A stretch of DNA of 15,357 nucleotides. It comes from Acidobacteriota bacterium (lineage in GTDB: Bacteria; Acidobacteriota; Holophagae; Thermotomaculales; Thermotomaculaceae). The notes beneath the pieces are model-generated. The model was not told where the DNA came from, did not search any database, and saw nothing but the letters and a program-made list of their open reading frames with translations. A program made the position numbers and the translations under genes. Below are positions 10,401 to 15,357 of this stretch, one piece after another. The DNA lies in the NCBI GenBank assembly GCA_027067895.1, contig JAMOUY010000033.1:1-15357 (forward strand). The letters run 5' to 3'. Positions within the stretch are counted from its first letter, which is position 1. Each line of letters starts with the position of its first letter.

Positions 10401-11790
10401 CAAAACAAAGAGCAATAAACAGTTTTCTTGACATTTCAAGAGTTGGTGGGTCTCCGGGTCTTAATTTTCTGTAAAGCTCAATCAATGCTTCGTTCGTACT
10501 TTTTACCCCGTCCTTCTGAAATGTGTTACTTAATACAGGACCTATTATATCGTCTTTGGGAAGTATTACTTTTATCTCTTCAACACCCAACTCTTTTAAT
10601 TTTTCCAACTCACCGGCATCAATATCCGAATTCGCAGGATATAGCACTTCTCCTGTCTCCGGATGTACTATATCCTCCACATTCCTTATAACATCAAATT
10701 CGGAAAGTTTGAAAGCGATAAATCCACTATCTCCGAATTTTCTCAATGTAGATTTCTTAAATTTGTTTCCGGCGGAAAGAATTTTATTACCATTCGGGTC
10801 AAATACGTCTTCGGCAACTCTTTTATCTTTTAAAGCAATAGAAGGTGTCAGGTATATTTTTTTGTCTTTTTTATCCTTATCTTCCACATCTTCGCCTACT
10901 TTCAACGTATGCACAGTGTAAAATCTCTTCAAAAATGTCTCGGTTTTAGAAAAAGCTTCATCAATAAGACCCAAGGATTTTAAAAATATCCCAGCATTGA
11001 ATTTTCTTTTTCTGTCAATTCTGATATACATTATTTCTTTTTTGTCAAACTCAAACTCAATCCATGCGCCTCTATAAGGAATTATCTGCATAATATAAGA
11101 ATTTTTATCCTTGTCTTTTTTAAAGAAAACGCCGGGAGACCTGTTCAACTGGTTTACTATTACCCTTTCCGTGCCGTTGAAAATAAAGGTTCCTCTTTTT
11201 GTCATTATGGGAATATCACCGAAAAATATTTCTTTTTCTTTAACATCCTTAACTTTTCTTTCATCTTTTGAATCCGTTTCAAATACCGTTAATCTAAACT
11301 TTACTTTCAAAGGCACGGAATAGGTTTTCTCCATGCTTTCACATTCTTCAACAGAATAAGGAAGTTTTAACTCAACAGGCGTTTCACATTTGGGGCAGAT
11401 ATCGGGCTTTGCTTCATTTCTATATCCGCAATGTTCGCAAATAACATATTTTTCGGTTGGGTCGGTAACATAAACCGGTTTTTTACACTTACCACATTTA
11501 AACCTGTTATGCTCTTCCCCCTTTAAGAAACCGCATTTACATTCCCAATTCCCCACTCTATATTCAACAAATTCAATTTTCGCTTTCCCTCTAAAATCAT
11601 CTATATTAAAAACGCTTCCAAAAGCGGCTTGCAAACCTAAATCCTTTCTATCCTGAGGAAGTTTCTCCATCTGCAAAAACTTTTTGTAAGAATCCAACTG
11701 TATGCTTATAAGGTTAGGTATTGGAAGATAGGTTTTTATTTTGGAAAAATCATATCTCTCCAAATGAACATTTTTTGGCATATTTTCCAT
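7441..11790 (-). CDS. rpoB: DNA-directed RNA polymerase subunit beta with zinc-ribbon insertion
   Basis: The beta subunit is 1449 residues, about 107 longer than E. coli RpoB. Core landmarks are intact: the rifampicin region around 579-611, [21 protein letters not shown] (622-642), the GYNFEDA acidic pair E930/D931, and catalytic lysines K1193 (AVKR) and K1201 ([12 protein letters not shown]). Three departures stand out. Residues 81-148 replace about seven E. coli residues with a segment holding two CxC/CxxC-type zinc ribbons (C84, C86, C99, C102; C118, C121, C132, C135). Residues 676-721 form a roughly 43-residue insertion, and 1422-1449 is an acidic tail. A charged helical insert at about 1056-1175 corresponds in place to E. 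coli SI2. The ATG at 11788-11790 has AGGAGA (11796-11801) upstream; M4 is a less well-placed alternative. It lies downstream of an attenuator and 12 nt before rpoC. Confidence 0.99.
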   Translation of the reverse strand: MENMPKNVHLERYDFSKIKTYLPIPNLISIQLDSYKKFLQMEKLPQDRKDLGLQAAFGSVFNIDDFRGKAKIEFVEYRVGNWECKCGFLKGEEHNRFKCGKCKKPVYVTDPTEKYVICEHCGYRNEAKPDICPKCETPVELKLPYSVEECESMEKTYSVPLKVKFRLTVFETDSKDERKVKDVKEKEIFFGDIPIMTKRGTFIFNGTERVIVNQLNRSPGVFFKKDKDKNSYIMQIIPYRGAWIEFEFDKKEIMYIRIDRKRKFNAGIFLKSLGLIDEAFSKTETFLKRFYTVHTLKVGEDVEDKDKKDKKIYLTPSIALKDKRVAEDVFDPNGNKILSAGNKFKKSTLRKFGDSGFIAFKLSEFDVIRNVEDIVHPETGEVLYPANSDIDAGELEKLKELGVEEIKVILPKDDIIGPVLSNTFQKDGVKSTNEALIELYRKLRPGDPPTLEMSRKLFIALCFDADRYDLSRVGRLKFNTKLGVKTDLDQKELSVEDILVSLEYYFKIPKGIGEVDDIDHLANRRIRSVGELLENQFRVGLVRVQKAIKEKMALMDDFEQVTPAELISPKPVMAIIREFFGQSQLSQFMDQTNILSEITHKRRLSSLGPGGLSRERAGFEVRDVHPSHYGRICPIETPEGPNIGLIVSLACYAKVNEFGFIETPYKKVENGRVLDHVKIIFPGDSKNYKVGDIVLKEDYEAENKKLEKAGKSLMDAEPHVFYLSAWEEDKYKIAQANAPRDENNYITVEQVNARVAGESKLIPRDEIDFIDVSPKQIVSIAASLIPFLEHDDANRALMGSNMQRQAVPLLRTEAPFVGTGMEHIVAKDSGLTVVAKRSGWVEAVDGQRIVVRVDNREANEDLVGVDIYPLVKFKRSNQDTCFNQRPIVKKGDYVEKGQIIADGPGTDRGELALGRNVLVAFMPWRGYNFEDAILVSEKIVKEDVYTSIHIEELEIEARDTKLGPEEITRDIPNVNEEFLRDLDDSGIIRIGAKVKPGDILVGKVTPKGESTPTPEEKLLKAIFGAKAEEVKDASLRTPPGMEGTVVDVKIFARKGVEKDDRAKQIEKERIEALEKDYEDKERIIRIQTKFQILRILEGMKLKEDLLDNKGNVIAKKGTKITEELIESIGIKNSANLKVGNKKVEEELKKIVEKFDEKIAIERDVFKKEVEKLKKGDELPAGVIKMVKVYIAVKRKLSEGDKMAGRHGNKGVVSRILPEEDMPYLPDGTPVDIVLNPLGVPSRMNVGQILETHLGWAAQALGLHFATPVFDGASSDDIKSFLKQAGLPESGQQFLYDGKTGERFDQPVTVGYMYLLKLHHLVDNKIHARSIGPYSLITQQPLGGKAQFGGQRFGEMEVWALEAYGAAYTLQEMLTYKSDDVQGRNKIYEAIVKGHEIPEPGIPESFNVLMKEIMSLCLNLQFNVDNENNEETEEEGTEDNDPLTGDINQN

Positions 11791-11837
11791 TTTTTATCTC
11801 CTAAAACTTGATATTGTCGCAAAAGTTGTGTATATTA

Positions 11838-11866
11838 ATTTTAGATTTCGTAAAAAACACACACAA
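11838..11866 (-). promoter_or_regulatory. Weak candidate promoter for rpoBC
   Basis: Downstream of the attenuator, TTGTGT (11861-11866) and TAAAAT (11838-11843) are 17 nt apart, giving a predicted start about 40 nt before the rpoB ATG. The -10 is a 5/6 match but the -35 is poor, and the whole spacer is AT-rich. It would let rpoBC be transcribed independently of the ribosomal protein genes, but I cannot exclude a chance match. Confidence 0.25.
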
Positions 11867-11912
11867 AAAGGTAAAAAAAGGTACAATTCTACCTACGCTA
11901 AATCTTTTAAAA

Positions 11913-11949
11913 AGCAAAAAAAGAAAAGAGGGCAAAAAATTGCCCCCTT
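11913..11949 (-). terminator. Intrinsic terminator/attenuator between rplL and rpoB
   Basis: On the minus strand, AAGGGGGCAA (11940-11949) pairs with TTGCCCTCTT (11926-11935): ten pairs with one G-U, around a four-T loop (11936-11939). A T-rich tract (TTTCTTTTTTT) follows directly. This is a textbook Rho-independent terminator 18 nt past the rplL stop. Because rpoB and rpoC follow in the same direction without a strong promoter, it probably acts as a partial terminator. E. coli has a comparable attenuator at this same junction that lowers RNA polymerase output relative to ribosomal proteins. Confidence 0.85.
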
Positions 11950-11966
11950 GTTGTTTTTTCAGTAAA

Positions 11967-12350
11967 TTACTTAACTTCAACCTCAGCACCAGCTTCTTCA
12001 AGAGCCTTTTTAAGGTCTTCCGCCTCATCCTTGGAGATTGCTTCCTTAACGGGAGCAGGTGCCTTGTCAACCAATTCCTTAGCCTCTTTAAGTCCGAGAC
12101 CGGTAAGTTTCTTAACAACTTTAACAACTTCAAGTTTCTTAGCGCCGGGCGATTTCAAAATTACGTCAAATTCGGTTTTCTCCTCAGCAGCCTCAGCACC
12201 GCCAGCAGCACCGCCAGCAGGAACAGCAACAGCCGCAGCAGCGGCACTAACACCAAACTCCTCTTCAAGAGCCTTAACAAGATTGTTAAGCTCAAGAACA
12301 GTCATTTCCTTAACAGCATTAATGATTTCTTCCTGAGTTAATTTAGCCAT
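11967..12350 (-). CDS. rplL: 50S ribosomal protein L7/L12 (stalk protein)
   Basis: L12 dimers form the flexible ribosomal stalk that recruits and stimulates the translational GTPases EF-G and EF-Tu. The 127-residue protein has the N-terminal dimerisation domain (1-33), an alanine/glycine/proline hinge (about 34-57, [20 protein letters not shown]) and the globular C-terminal domain (58-127) with [20 protein letters not shown] and [10 protein letters not shown], the factor-binding face. Length and composition are standard. ATG at 12348-12350 follows GGAGGA (12356-12361) after 5 nt. It lies 23 nt after rplJ, as expected for the L10-L12 pair, and an attenuator follows its stop. The GCA/GCC-rich hinge gives a locally GC-rich stretch; this is protein-driven, not foreign DNA. 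Confidence 0.98.
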   Translation of the reverse strand: MAKLTQEEIINAVKEMTVLELNNLVKALEEEFGVSAAAAAVAVPAGGAAGGAEAAEEKTEFDVILKSPGAKKLEVVKVVKKLTGLGLKEAKELVDKAPAPVKEAISKDEAEDLKKALEEAGAEVEVK

Positions 12351-12373
12351 TTCTTTCCTCCATATAGTTTAAG

Positions 12374-12895
12374 TTAATTTTCCTCTTTTTGTTTAGCAAT
12401 TTGATTAAGCACAACAGGAAAATTCCTGTAAATTCCCTGTAAAGCGGTAACAAGTCCCTGCAAAGGGTAATTGAGAAGGTACATAAGTTTTGCAATAAGC
12501 GCTTCCTTGGAAGGAAGTGTTGCAATCTCCTCAAACATTTCAGGCGTTAAAACGGTTTCTTCAAGAATTCCGCCTTTAAAGAAAAAACTGTCTTTTTCTT
12601 TTGCAAATTCCGAAAGAACCTTGGCAAGAGAAACAGGGTCTTCCTTTGTATAAGCCACAACGGTATTCCTTACCAAATCCTTTGTGGCTTCCTCAAACCT
12701 TGTTCCCTCGGTCGCTTTTTTAAGAAGCCTGTTTTTAATAACCCTGTATGTTGCCCCTGTCTCCTTAATTTTCATTCTTAAAGCGTTATCTTCGTTAACG
12801 GTAACCTTTGAGAATTCAAAAAGATACAGACAAACAACATCTTCAAGGTCTTTTTTCAAATTGTTTACGAATTCTATCTTCTCTTTCTTAAACAC
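12374..12895 (-). CDS. rplJ: 50S ribosomal protein L10 (stalk base)
   Basis: L10 binds 23S rRNA next to L11 and anchors the L12 dimers through its C-terminal helix. Family features are the KETGATYRVIKNRLLKKA segment, the EDPVSLAKVLSEFAKE stretch, KGGILEETVL, and a hydrophobic C-terminal helix. I chose the GTG at 12893-12895 (173 residues, MFKKEKIEFVNNLKK...) because GAGG lies 6 nt upstream (12902-12905). A GTG at 12905-12907 would add four residues and overlap the rplA stop by 4 nt, but has no visible ribosome binding site. Either way the spacer to rplA is at most 8 nt, so the long structured leader that L10 uses for autoregulation in E. coli is absent. Gene identity is secure; the start is less so. 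Confidence 0.95.
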   Translation of the reverse strand: MFKKEKIEFVNNLKKDLEDVVCLYLFEFSKVTVNEDNALRMKIKETGATYRVIKNRLLKKATEGTRFEEATKDLVRNTVVAYTKEDPVSLAKVLSEFAKEKDSFFFKGGILEETVLTPEMFEEIATLPSKEALIAKLMYLLNYPLQGLVTALQGIYRNFPVVLNQIAKQKEEN

Positions 12896-12903
12896 GGTCC
12901 ACC

Positions 12904-13596
12904 TCACTCAACACTGGCAGGGTCTACTTTTATTCCAGGCCCCATTGTTGTTGAAATATAAATTGAGTGGATATACCTTCCCTTTGCGGAAGCCGGTTTC
13001 GCTTTGATAATTGTTTGAATGTAAGCCTTTGCATTGTCAATAAGTTGGTCTTCCGAAAAAGATTTTTTACCGATAGCGTTGTGAACAATACCGGTTTTGT
13101 CAACCTTGTACTCAATCCTTCCGGCCTTCAACTCTTTGACAGCATTGGCTACATCAAAAGTAACCGTTCCCGCTTTGGGGTTAGGCATTAATCCCCTCGG
13201 ACCCAAAATCCTACCAAGTTTACCAACATGCCTCATCATGTCAGGCGTGGCAATGAGAGCATCAAAATCAAGCCAGCCCCCCTGAATCTTTTCAACAAGA
13301 TCCTCGCCTCCGACAATGTCCGCTCCGGCCGCTTCCGCTTCCTTGTACTTGTCTCCGGAAGCAATAACCGCAACCTTAACGGATTTGCCGGTGCCGTGGG
13401 GAAGAACCAGCGTTCCCCTTACCATTTGGTCGGCGTATTTGGGATTAACTCCCAATCGCATATGAATTTCAAACGTTTCGTCAAAATTTGCATATGCGAT
13501 TTCTTTCGCCAACTTTACGGCTTCATTAAGGGGGTATTCTTTGCCCGGCTCAATCTTCTCAATCGCCTGACGATACTTTTTACCCCTTTTAGCCAT
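12904..13596 (-). CDS. rplA: 50S ribosomal protein L1
   Basis: L1 forms the mobile L1 stalk on 23S rRNA at the E site and helps release deacylated tRNA; in many bacteria it also represses the L11 operon by binding its own mRNA. The protein is 230 residues, normal for bacterial L1. Residues 131-145 ([15 protein letters not shown]) are the L1 signature, and the N-terminus [15 protein letters not shown] is typical. The ATG at 13594-13596 is preceded by GGAGGTG with 4-5 nt spacing. It follows rplK after 51 nt and its stop (TGA, 12904-12906) runs directly into the rplJ translation start region, suggesting translational coupling to L10. A small hairpin lies in the rplK-rplA spacer. Nothing unusual in the protein itself. 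Confidence 0.98.
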   Translation of the reverse strand: MAKRGKKYRQAIEKIEPGKEYPLNEAVKLAKEIAYANFDETFEIHMRLGVNPKYADQMVRGTLVLPHGTGKSVKVAVIASGDKYKEAEAAGADIVGGEDLVEKIQGGWLDFDALIATPDMMRHVGKLGRILGPRGLMPNPKAGTVTFDVANAVKELKAGRIEYKVDKTGIVHNAIGKKSFSEDQLIDNAKAYIQTIIKAKPASAKGRYIHSIYISTTMGPGIKVDPASVE

Positions 13597-13616
13597 AGCA
13601 CCTCCAATTAGTATCT

Positions 13617-13634
13617 ACCACTTTTGCCCGTGGT
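13617..13634 (-). repeat. Small inverted repeat in the rplK-rplA spacer
   Basis: The minus strand reads ACCAC, an 8-nt loop (GGGCAAAA), then GTGGT, a perfect 5-bp stem about 20 nt ahead of the rplA start. In this operon L1 usually binds an mRNA structure to control translation, so a hairpin beside rplA is a reasonable place to look. I cannot match it to the known L1 recognition motif by eye. Confidence 0.25.
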
Positions 13635-13647
13635 CAGGCTTAATAAA

Positions 13648-14073
13648 TTAGTCCTCTATGGTAACACCCATTGAACGGGCAGTACCTTCAACAATTCTCA
13701 TAGCCGCCTCAATATCGCTTGTATTAAGGTCCGGCATCTTAATTTGAGCAATTTCCCTAACCTTATCCCTCTTTAACTTTCCAACCTTAACTTTATTGGG
13801 CTCGGAAGAACCTTTGTCAATGCCCAACTCTTTCATAATAAGGTTGGCAACAGGGGGGGTTTTGGTTATAAAGGTAAAAGACCTGTCCTGATAAACAGTA
13901 ATAACGACAGGGATTACCATTCCCATTTGACTCTGTGTTCTTGAATTAAACTGCTTGCAGAAATCCATAATATTAACCCCGTGCTGACCCAAAGCAGGTC
14001 CGATAGGCGGGGAAGGATTTGCCTTGCCGGCTTCAATCTGCAATTTGATTTGTCCTATTACTTTTTTTGCCAT
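13648..14073 (-). CDS. rplK: 50S ribosomal protein L11
   Basis: L11 binds the GTPase-associated region of 23S rRNA (helices 43-44), takes part in factor-dependent steps and is needed for RelA activation in bacteria that have it. The 141-residue protein, exactly the usual length, begins [20 protein letters not shown] followed by [19 protein letters not shown], the N-terminal proline-rich segment that contacts thiostrepton-type antibiotics. The C-terminal RNA-binding domain has [14 protein letters not shown] and [16 protein letters not shown], matching the L11 signature. ATG at 14071-14073 with GAGAGG about 7 nt upstream. It lies 22 nt after nusG and 51 nt before rplA. Its ribosome binding site falls in the loop of a short inverted repeat. 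Confidence 0.98.
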   Translation of the reverse strand: MAKKVIGQIKLQIEAGKANPSPPIGPALGQHGVNIMDFCKQFNSRTQSQMGMVIPVVITVYQDRSFTFITKTPPVANLIMKELGIDKGSSEPNKVKVGKLKRDKVREIAQIKMPDLNTSDIEAAMRIVEGTARSMGVTIED

Positions 14074-14075
14074 TG

Positions 14076-14093
14076 CAAACCTCTCTATGTTTG
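14076..14093 (-). repeat. Inverted repeat framing the rplK ribosome binding site
   Basis: Just after the nusG stop the minus strand reads CAAAC, then ATAGAGAG, then GTTTG: a perfect 5-bp stem whose loop holds most of the rplK Shine-Dalgarno. The stem is AT-rich and weak. It could modulate access to the rplK start or be chance; the L11 operon leader is where L1 represses in E. coli. Confidence 0.3.
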
Positions 14094-14095
14094 TT

Positions 14096-14623
14096 TTATA
14101 CCTTTTCTACCTTTAAAAATCCCAATTCAACCGGTGTTGAACGCCCGAATATTGTAACCATAACTCTAACGGTACCCTTATCCTCGTTAACCTCTTCAAC
14201 AGTACCGATAAAGTTTTTAAAAGGACCGTCAATAATTTTCACTTTATCGTTAGGCGCAAATTTTATCTCTGCCTTGGGTTTTTCCCTTGAAGTTTTTACC
14301 TGATTTAAAATTTCTTCAACTTCGGCATCTGTCAAAGGCTTCGGCTTTTTCCCACCGACAAATCCGGTCACCTTAGGCGTATTTCTAACAAAATGCCACA
14401 AATAATCATCCATTTCCATTTGAATCAAAATATAACCGGGAAAAAACTTTTTTACGCTCTCAACCTTTTTCCCCTTTTTAACCTCAACCACTTTTTCGGT
14501 AGGTATAAGTATTTGGGTAATTTTATCTTCAAGTCCGAAAGCCTTTATTTTTTTTTCAAGGGTTTCTTTCACCCTGTTTTCATATCCCGAATAGGTGTGA
14601 ATTATATACCATTGCAACGCCAT
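14096..14623 (-). CDS. nusG: Transcription termination/antitermination factor NusG
   Basis: NusG binds the clamp of RNA polymerase, supports processive elongation, and couples transcription to Rho or to the leading ribosome through S10. The 175-residue protein has the NGN domain (about 1-110), beginning [20 protein letters not shown] and including the conserved [10 protein letters not shown] and [12 protein letters not shown] segments, followed by a KOW domain (about 123-175; [19 protein letters not shown]). No extra domain is inserted between them. The ATG at 14621-14623 follows GAGGAG after 7-8 nt. It is 18 nt downstream of secE and 22 nt upstream of rplK, the standard secE-nusG-rplK order. 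Its gene neighbours include its direct partners, rpoB and rpoC. Confidence 0.98.
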   Translation of the reverse strand: MALQWYIIHTYSGYENRVKETLEKKIKAFGLEDKITQILIPTEKVVEVKKGKKVESVKKFFPGYILIQMEMDDYLWHFVRNTPKVTGFVGGKKPKPLTDAEVEEILNQVKTSREKPKAEIKFAPNDKVKIIDGPFKNFIGTVEEVNEDKGTVRVMVTIFGRSTPVELGFLKVEKV

Positions 14624-14641
14624 CTGAATTCTCCTCGGGGC

Positions 14642-14836
14642 TTATGAGCCAAGAACCCTGTAAACGTACTCAACAGCCGTAGATATAATTTTATCGGACA
14701 AATAAATAGCCACAGAAAAAATTATAGTCAACACAATTACAGCAATTGTGGTGGCTATAACATCCTCTTTGGTCGGCCAAGTTACCCTTTTTAACTCTTT
14801 CCATGACTCTTTAATCCACTGAATATACTTCGTCAT
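14642..14836 (-). CDS. secE: Preprotein translocase subunit SecE
   Basis: SecE is the small membrane subunit that clamps SecY in the protein-export channel. The 64-residue protein is the short, single-helix form common outside the Enterobacteria: an amphipathic cytoplasmic stretch with the conserved WKELKRVTWPTKEDV motif (12-26), then one transmembrane helix (about 27-47, ATTIAVIVLTIIFSVAIYL), and a short external tail. There is no signal peptide. The ATG at 14834-14836 has AGAGGTG upstream. It starts 17 nt after the tRNA-Trp 3' end, so tRNA processing would leave secE-nusG with a very short leader that still keeps the ribosome binding site. Confidence 0.97.
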   Translation of the reverse strand: MTKYIQWIKESWKELKRVTWPTKEDVIATTIAVIVLTIIFSVAIYLSDKIISTAVEYVYRVLGS

Positions 14837-14853
14837 CTTACACCTCTAAAAAA

Positions 14854-14930
14854 TGGCAGGCCAGGAGGGACTCGAACCCCCAACCCTCGGATTTGGAGTC
14901 CGACGCTCTACCAATTAGAGCTACTGGCCT
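14854..14930 (-). tRNA. trnW: tRNA-Trp (anticodon CCA)
   Basis: The 77-nt sequence folds as a full cloverleaf. The acceptor stem is AGGCCAG (14924-14930) with CTGGCCT (14858-14864); the D stem is GCTC/GAGC with a TAATTGGTA loop; the anticodon stem is TCGGA/TCCGA with loop CTCCAAA and anticodon CCA at 14894-14896; the T arm is GGGGG/CCCTC with loop TTCGAGT. The discriminator is G and the CCA end is encoded. It sits between rpmG (11 nt) and secE (17 nt) in the same direction with no promoter or terminator, so it is released from a protein-coding transcript. Tryptophan tRNA between tuf and secE is a known bacterial arrangement. Confidence 0.97.
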
Positions 14931-14941
14931 ACCTATTCGTT

Positions 14942-15094
14942 TTACGCTTTTGCCTCTTTATGAACCGTGTGCTTCCTGCAAAACCTGCAATATTTCTTCA
15001 ACTCCAACTTTCCGGTCATCTTCTTCTTATTCTTAGTCGTTGTGTAATTTTTTCTTTTACACTCGGTGCACTGTAAACTAATGATGTCTCTCAT
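14942..15094 (-). CDS. rpmG: 50S ribosomal protein L33 (zinc-binding form)
   Basis: L33 is a small 50S protein near the E site. The 50-residue reading begins [20 protein letters not shown] and ends [11 protein letters not shown]. Cysteines C9, C12, C36 and C39 form two CxxC pairs, the zinc-binding (C+) version; many bacteria also keep a cysteine-free copy for zinc shortage, not visible here. The ATG at 15092-15094 has a modest AGGTGA upstream. It lies 11 nt after the tuf stop and 11 nt before tRNA-Trp. The rpmG-secE-nusG order is common in bacteria. It is short, but the sequence match is unmistakable. Confidence 0.95.
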   Translation of the reverse strand: MRDIISLQCTECKRKNYTTTKNKKKMTGKLELKKYCRFCRKHTVHKEAKA

Positions 15095-15105
15095 CTTATC
15101 ACCTA

Positions 15106-15357
15106 TTATTCAATAATCTCGGTAACTGTTCCTGCTCCAACAGTCCTTCCGCCTTCCCTGATTGCAAATCTTAATCCCTTTTCCATAGCAATCGGGGTTA
15201 TCAACTCAACCTTGATTGTAAGGTTGTCGCCGGGCATTACAACTTCTCTGCCGTCTGGCAAGTCTATTGTGCCGGTAACGTCGGTTGTCCTGAAATAGAA
15301 CTGAGGTCTGTATCCCTGTCTGAAAGGCTTGTGCCTTCCGCCTTCGTCTTTGGTAAG
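15106..15357 (-). CDS. tuf: Elongation factor Tu, C-terminal fragment (gene runs off the right edge)
   Basis: The last 83 codons plus TAA stop (15106-15108) are present. The reading starts [20 protein letters not shown] and includes [39 protein letters not shown] and [20 protein letters not shown], which is domain 3 of EF-Tu, the part that binds the tRNA T arm and EF-Ts. It is 11 nt upstream of rpmG with no terminator, so rpmG, tRNA-Trp, secE and probably nusG can be read through from the tuf promoter. This is a second tuf copy besides the one at the left edge, in the same orientation; the visible parts do not overlap, so their identity cannot be compared here. Confidence 0.97.
   Translation of the reverse strand, partial: LTKDEGGRHKPFRQGYRPQFYFRTTDVTGTIDLPDGREVVMPGDNLTIKVELITPIAMEKGLRFAIREGGRTVGAGTVTEIIE

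Noticed and set aside
11801..12133. A 110-codon minus-strand frame overlapping rplL in another frame
   Set aside because: It is a shifted reading of the real rplL gene continuing into the spacer; arginine/leucine-rich low-complexity product with no supporting signal.
12180..12250. GC-rich imperfect GCA/GCC repeat resembling a microsatellite
   Set aside because: It encodes the normal alanine/glycine hinge of L7/L12; no evidence for repeat instability or foreign origin.
11808..12341. A 177-codon plus-strand frame spanning the rplL gene and the rplL-rpoB spacer
   Set aside because: Its lysine/phenylalanine/serine-rich product arises from the complement of the alanine-rich rplL and the AT-rich spacer; it reads through the attenuator in antisense and matches nothing known to me.

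Overview
The window is a single, unbroken block of housekeeping translation and transcription genes, all read from the minus strand. In transcription order (right to left) it reads: tuf (3' end only), rpmG, tRNA-Trp(CCA), secE, nusG, rplK, rplA, rplJ, rplL, rpoB, rpoC, rpsL, rpsG, fusA, tuf (5' end only). This is the classic bacterial L11-L10-beta (rplKAJL-rpoBC) cluster joined head-to-tail to the str operon (rpsL-rpsG-fusA-tuf). A tuf gene is cut by each window edge. I see no gene on the plus strand, no mobile element, no CRISPR array and no accessory cassette.

Organism: a low-to-moderate GC, Gram-negative-type bacterium with strong AGGAGG-type ribosome binding sites. RpoC carries the large insertion in the trigger loop known from proteobacteria-like lineages. 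RpoB carries a lineage-specific N-terminal insertion with two four-cysteine zinc-ribbon motifs ([11 protein letters not shown]...), which I recall from Acidobacteriota RpoB sequences. My best guess is therefore Acidobacteriota or a close sister lineage with unusually low GC. This is inference from memory, not a database result.

Layout. Positions 14642-15357: tuf end, rpmG, trnW and secE are packed with gaps of 11, 11 and 17 nt, so the tRNA must be cut out of a polycistronic transcript. Positions 11967-14623: nusG and the stalk and L1 ribosomal proteins, with the rplA-rplJ junction almost without spacer. Positions 11791-11966: the longest non-coding stretch (176 nt), with a clear hairpin-plus-U-tract attenuator and a weak candidate promoter before rpoB. 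Positions 3262-11790: rpoB and rpoC, 12 nt apart. Positions 3141-3261: a 121-nt spacer with a good sigma70-type promoter for the str operon. Positions 1-3140: rpsL, rpsG, fusA and the start of tuf.

Together the genes make RNA polymerase beta and beta', its processivity factor NusG, the translocon subunit SecE, the ribosomal stalk base and stalk (L10, L12, L11), L1, L33, the decoding-site proteins S12 and S7, and the elongation factors EF-G and EF-Tu. I found no undescribed system. The points most worth a second look are the RpoB insertions, the missing L10 leader, the attenuator/promoter layout, and possible RNA structures at ribosomal-protein gene junctions.
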